Source: Methylophaga sp. (lineage in GTDB: Bacteria; Pseudomonadota; Gammaproteobacteria; Nitrosococcales; Methylophagaceae). From it: 46,967 nt of DNA. Where the stretch lies: the NCBI RefSeq assembly GCF_009711715.1, contig NZ_VENF01000008.1, positions 1-46,967 on the forward strand. Direction: 5' to 3'. The notes under the pieces were generated by a model. It ran no database searches. It was not told the DNA's origin and saw only the letters and a list, made by a program, of their open reading frames with translations. The number at the start of each line of letters is the position of its first letter. Position 1 is the first letter of the stretch. Shown piece by piece: positions 43,448-46,967 of this stretch. The position numbers and the translations under genes are program-made.

Positions 43448-45505
43448 TTAATACTCCAATGTCAGCCGGCCAAAGAAACTGGGTTCCACCCGGTATGGAA
43501 TGGAAAACAACTCGGCTTTGTATTCAACATGAGAGCCGTAAAACAGGTTACGGGCGAAGGCAGACAAACGCAATTTAGAAGTCAATTGCCAGTTAAGGCC
43601 CAAATCCACACCGTGATAAGCATCCACACTCTGGTTATCCACCTGTACCGGGTCAATCGACTGACTGCGATCGACATAACGCCAGCTCGCAGTCATCTCC
43701 AGATCACGGTGAATACGCCAGCTCGTCATCAATGAGACAAGCTGTTCCGGTGCATCCGTATTCTGAGGTTGACCATCACTGAAGTCGCTCTCAATATAGG
43801 TGTAGTTGAGCCGTAATTTCAGGCTCTCATTCAGCAGCCAGTTAGCAGACAGCTCCAAACCGTAGTTATGACCACTACTGTCGTTGTCAAAGGCTGACCG
43901 GGTGGTCAGATAAGCAGGCAAAGTTGAAAAATCGGTGTCAGCTATCCGGTTGCTGCGCAAATCGTCATAGTCATTATAGAAAACCGCTGTATCCAGGCTG
44001 AACTGATGGCCACTGGCATAACGGTAGCCCGCCTCGATGCTTTTGACGGACTCGGAGTCATAGTCTGAATTACCCTCCAATATCAGCCGGTTAACAAAAG
44101 CGGTTGGATTAAAGGCCGTCATCGGTGCCAGATTGCCGACGTTGATAAGATATTCATTCTCAGCCTGTGATGGCGTCCTGACTGCCCGTGATAACGCGGT
44201 CCAGAAGTGATGCCGTTCCCAAGGCTGCCAGCTCAGCCTGACTGTCGGTTGCCATTCAGAATCGGTATAGGAATGATGCTCAAAACGGGTCGCCAGCGTT
44301 AGCCACAGCGTATCCGGTTTCAGCGTTATCTGGTCCTGAACAAACAGACTCCACAGATTGGTACTCTCATCCTCTCCCTGAGTATCAATGACCGATTGAT
44401 TGGTATCCAGCTCGTTATTGATGTGCCGGTAACCAAAGCCCCACAACAACTCATGCCGTTGCCCAAACTCAAGGTGATGGGACAGTTCAAGGTCCACCGT
44501 ATCGCGGCTGAAACCGAAGAATGATTCATCGCGCTTGGCGTGATCAAAATAAGCCTTCAGATTGAGCTGCGAGTCGGCTGAGAGTGCCCGACTATAATCA
44601 CCGAGTACATGCCAGCCCCGGGACTCGCTGTTGATGTTGGGATATTCGATATAAGGTGCTGTCAGCGTCGGTACCGTCACAGACTGATCCATCATGCTGT
44701 CATAGGCGGCGCCACTCAGGGTCAGCGTTGAGGCCGTCCCCAGACTTATATCCAGCCGCCCGCCCATCTGCTGTTTCCACCAGTGATTATCGGTACCTGA
44801 CTCGTTGATGAGAGCGGCGGCAGCGGGACTGACATCAGCCGGGTTAAACTCCAGATCATCACGCTTAAATGCCTTTATATAAGCGCGTCCGGTCAGACCC
44901 GGTGCCAGACGGCCGCCGTAACGGAAACCGGCAAAAGCCTGCTGATAATCACCGGCACCCAGTTCGGCATAGCCGCCGAGGGTGTCAGCGCTGTGTCTGG
45001 TCATGATATTTATAACGCCATTAACGGCATTGGCCCCCCAGATTGCCGCACCGGGCCCGCGAATGACTTCAATCCGGTCGATATCGGCCATCAGGGTATC
45101 CTGCACCTCCCAGTAGACACCGGAAAATTCCGGGGAATAAACACTGCGTCCGTCTATCAGCACCAGCATTTTGTTGTTATAGCGGCCGTTAAATCCCCGG
45201 CTGCTGACTGCCCACTTTTGTGAATCAATCTGGACGACATGCAAGCCCGGTACATCTCTCAGCGCCTGGGGAATCGACTGGAAGCCGCGCTGGCGAATCT
45301 CTTCACCGGTGATCACATAAATGGCAGCTGCAGCGCTGGACAAAGATTCTGACTGTCTGGAAACCGAAGTGACCTCAATCTCAAGCAGCTCCTGCAGGCT
45401 GAGATCAAGCGGTGATGTTGACGGGGCGGAGTCGGCGCGAACAGCAGTGCAACAAGACAACAGGCATCCCAAAGTCCACAGCCCGACCATGCCGGTTTTC
45501 TGCAT
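43448..45505 (-). CDS. TonB-dependent outer-membrane receptor
   Basis: A 685-aa outer-membrane protein. The signal peptide (about 1-24) ends near RADS. The plug domain (about 35-160) shows SAAAAIYVITGEEIRQRG, VRGPG.AIWGANAVNGVINI and LIDGRSVYSPEFSGVYWE. The beta-barrel follows to the terminal RLTLEY, ending in an aromatic-aliphatic residue set as expected for BAM insertion. It is first in an operon with YfiR-like, kinase and c-di-GMP genes, and no transporter. In such clusters the receptor probably serves in sensing. No iron-box is seen upstream, so a siderophore role is not supported. AGGGAGG precedes the ATG. Confidence 0.9.
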   Translation of the reverse strand: MQKTGMVGLWTLGCLLSCCTAVRADSAPSTSPLDLSLQELLEIEVTSVSRQSESLSSAAAAIYVITGEEIRQRGFQSIPQALRDVPGLHVVQIDSQKWAVSSRGFNGRYNNKMLVLIDGRSVYSPEFSGVYWEVQDTLMADIDRIEVIRGPGAAIWGANAVNGVINIMTRHSADTLGGYAELGAGDYQQAFAGFRYGGRLAPGLTGRAYIKAFKRDDLEFNPADVSPAAAALINESGTDNHWWKQQMGGRLDISLGTASTLTLSGAAYDSMMDQSVTVPTLTAPYIEYPNINSESRGWHVLGDYSRALSADSQLNLKAYFDHAKRDESFFGFSRDTVDLELSHHLEFGQRHELLWGFGYRHINNELDTNQSVIDTQGEDESTNLWSLFVQDQITLKPDTLWLTLATRFEHHSYTDSEWQPTVRLSWQPWERHHFWTALSRAVRTPSQAENEYLINVGNLAPMTAFNPTAFVNRLILEGNSDYDSESVKSIEAGYRYASGHQFSLDTAVFYNDYDDLRSNRIADTDFSTLPAYLTTRSAFDNDSSGHNYGLELSANWLLNESLKLRLNYTYIESDFSDGQPQNTDAPEQLVSLMTSWRIHRDLEMTASWRYVDRSQSIDPVQVDNQSVDAYHGVDLGLNWQLTSKLRLSAFARNLFYGSHVEYKAELFSIPYRVEPSFFGRLTLEY

Positions 45506-45644
45506 GCTATTCCTCCCTAGTTGAATCTCACAACGGTCTGTAATCCCTATGTGAAACCGCCTGAGTCCAGAGATACAGGAATAGCTGTAAAAATGCCACC
45601 CCCATCACATTTTTTTGTTGTTCAGAGGTGGCTTATCGGACCAC

Positions 45645-46688
45645 TCAGGGGGAGGGATTGGGATAGCGTCGGTGGATAGCCTCAATTTCGTCCAGCACAT
45701 CATCACTGAGTTCGAGCTCAATGCTGGCGATATTGTTTTTGAGCTGCTGCATATCGGTGGCACCGATGATATTGGCTGTCAGGAACGGCCGGGTGTTGAC
45801 ATAAGCAAGTGCCATTTGCGCCGGATCCAGCTGATAGCGACGGGCCAGTTGAACATACTCACGGGTAGCCGCCACAGCCTGCTCATTACTGTAGCGGGCA
45901 TAGTGCGGCCAGCGGGTCAGTCTGGCACCGGCCGGTTCAGCATCCAGATATTTGCCGCTTAAGACACCGAAGCCCAACGGTGAATATGCCAGCAAGCCCA
46001 CACCCTCACGGTGGCTGATTTCCGCGCAGCCGACTTCATAAGTCCGGTTCAGCAGGCTGTAAGGATTTTGCACCGTGACAATGGCTGGCAAATCCAGCAC
46101 ACGTGCCATCCAGATAAATTGCATCATGCCCCAGGGTGTTTCGTTGGACAGGCCGATATAACGGATCTTGCCGGCACGTACCTCTTTTTCAAGCGCCTGT
46201 AAGGTTTCAAAAACGGGCGTCAGCGCCGCTTCGCTGTCATCAGCCTGATAGCCGAGCTTGCCGAAATAATTGGTCTTACGCTCAGGCCAGTGCAGTTGAT
46301 ACAGGTCGAGATAATCAGTCTGCAACCGCTGCAGACTGTCATCCAGCGCGTGACTGATGTTGCTCGCGTCAAAGCGGGTGTGGCCGCCACGGATATGTGA
46401 AACCCAGTCCGGACCAGGACCGGCAATTTTACTGGCAAGAACGATGTCATCACGTTTACCGCGTTTCTTCAGCCAGCTGCCAATCACCTGTTCCGTGGCA
46501 CCGTAGGTCTCGGCGCGTGGTGGAATGGCATAAAGCTCGGCAGTATCAATAAAATTCACGCCCTGCTCCAGCGCATAATCAAGCTGCTGGTGTGCTTCCT
46601 GCTCGGTATTCTGCTCACCATAAGTCATGGTACCCAGACATATACGGCTGACATCAATATCACTTGTTCCCAACTTATTGTATTTCAT
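45645..46688 (-). CDS. tas: NADP(H)-dependent aldo-keto reductase, Tas type
   Basis: A 347-aa cytoplasmic TIM-barrel reductase. Motifs are LGTSDIDVSRICLGTMTYG, the catalytic Asp-Tyr-Lys-His set (FIDTAELYAIPPRAET, LASKIAG, YQLHWPERKTNYFGKLGY), and the C-terminal cofactor site with TANIIGATDMQQLKNNI. The opening and the PRAETYGATEQVIG segment match Tas rather than YghZ. The natural substrate is unknown. It is transcribed alone, and a terminator of the upstream ccoG gene lies before it. Confidence 0.9.
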   Translation of the reverse strand: MKYNKLGTSDIDVSRICLGTMTYGEQNTEQEAHQQLDYALEQGVNFIDTAELYAIPPRAETYGATEQVIGSWLKKRGKRDDIVLASKIAGPGPDWVSHIRGGHTRFDASNISHALDDSLQRLQTDYLDLYQLHWPERKTNYFGKLGYQADDSEAALTPVFETLQALEKEVRAGKIRYIGLSNETPWGMMQFIWMARVLDLPAIVTVQNPYSLLNRTYEVGCAEISHREGVGLLAYSPLGFGVLSGKYLDAEPAGARLTRWPHYARYSNEQAVAATREYVQLARRYQLDPAQMALAYVNTRPFLTANIIGATDMQQLKNNIASIELELSDDVLDEIEAIHRRYPNPSP

Positions 46689-46703
46689 GATTCCTGTCCG
46701 TTA

Positions 46704-46730
46704 ATAAAAAGCCCGCTATGAAAGCGGGCT
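46704..46730 (-). terminator. Rho-independent terminator downstream of ccoG
   Basis: AGCCCGC (46710-46716) and GCGGGCT (46724-46730) form a 7-bp stem around a 7-nt loop. On the minus strand it is followed by TTTTTATTAA. It lies about 60 bp after the ccoG stop codon and just before tas. Confidence 0.85.
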
Positions 46731-46788
46731 CTACCCTAGCAAGTCCCGATAATCTCAGGCAAGCCGAAAAGATACAGACCAGAGATAA

Positions 46789-46967
46789 TTACTCCGGCGT
46801 CATAAACATACTGTTATAGGTAGTACTCAACTCGGGCTTCTCTCTAACCGTGGCCTCAAAGGTAATCGGGGCCAGACCATCTTCAGTCACATCTGCCGGT
46901 GCCCTCACCAGCGCCGTGACCGGCACCACCCGTCCCGGCTCGACAATCACTTCCTGCTCCATGCCAT
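46789..46967 (-). CDS. ccoG: C-terminus of cytochrome c oxidase accessory protein CcoG (partial)
   Basis: The last 59 codons of a gene that enters from beyond the right edge. The tail MEQEVIVEPGRVVPVTALV, then PITFEATVREKPELSTTYNS and MFMTPE, fits the Ig-like C-terminal domain of CcoG/FixG, which assists copper insertion into cbb3 oxidase. Catalytic ferredoxin-type clusters lie outside the window. The assignment rests on this short tail only. Confidence 0.6.
   Translation of the reverse strand, partial: GMEQEVIVEPGRVVPVTALVRAPADVTEDGLAPITFEATVREKPELSTTYNSMFMTPE

Noticed and set aside
45506..45644. CRP-like site (TCACA...TGTGA) upstream of the TonB receptor
   Set aside because: The half-sites are in the wrong orientation (TCACA before TGTGA), and their spacing is too large for a CRP site.

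Overview
The window looks like chromosome of a salt-adapted gammaproteobacterial methylotroph close to Methylophaga. This is inferred from an ectABC-ask operon with a divergent EctR-type MarR regulator, an operator almost identical to the EctR site I recall from Methylomicrobium, a pseudoazurin, and the overall gene styles. No rRNA and no complete tRNA gene is present. Genes are densely packed, often with stop/start overlaps.

Region by region. 1-7852: a secreted blue-copper protein, then an envelope lipid block (diacylglycerol kinase, an LTA-synthase-like phosphoglycerol transferase, a two-domain membrane glycosyltransferase, a VTT-domain membrane protein), a decayed uppP fragment and a Ca2+/Na+ exchanger. 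7853-9616: an AT-rich scar of a mobile element, with a stack of inverted repeats, a tyrosine recombinase, three 12-bp direct repeats and the 3' end of a tRNA-Leu-like gene. 9617-13882: a sensory cluster (PhnD-like binding protein, membrane histidine kinase, receiver protein, and a MerR-type HTH fused to a receiver) with two short relics. 14096-17823: DUF2789 and fumC, convergent with a slipin/NfeD membrane-quality pair. 17866-20231: a stand-alone cyclopropane synthase, bacterioferritin, and bacterioferritin-associated ferredoxin behind a strong Fur box.

20385-29660 is the most interesting block. A translationally coupled minus-strand operon runs desaturase, FAD oxidoreductase, DUF1365, CFA synthase, DUF2878, DUF1295, CFA-like methyltransferase and histidine kinase. 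An OmpR-type response regulator faces the kinase tail to tail, and a chalcone-isomerase-like protein diverges from the operon head. In many relatives a similar lipid-modification set sits with rpoE-chrR; here a two-component system seems to have taken that place. The divergent promoter carries two 11-bp-spaced GTGAA pairs in inverted orientation, and a related pair lies before the regulator gene. Both fit an OmpR-family operator, so I propose a self-contained, autoregulated membrane-lipid stress module.

29657-38506 is osmoadaptation: ectA-ectB-ectC-ask, probably continuing into a TPR membrane protein, a PutP-like Na+/proline symporter and an AGCS amino-acid symporter. Divergent from it is a cheW-like gene that overlaps ectR. 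38513-45505 is a c-di-GMP signalling operon: TonB-dependent receptor, YfiR-like periplasmic protein, hybrid kinase with receiver and Hpt domains, and a REC-PAS-GGDEF-EAL protein. The window closes with a Tas-type aldo-keto reductase and the 3' end of ccoG.
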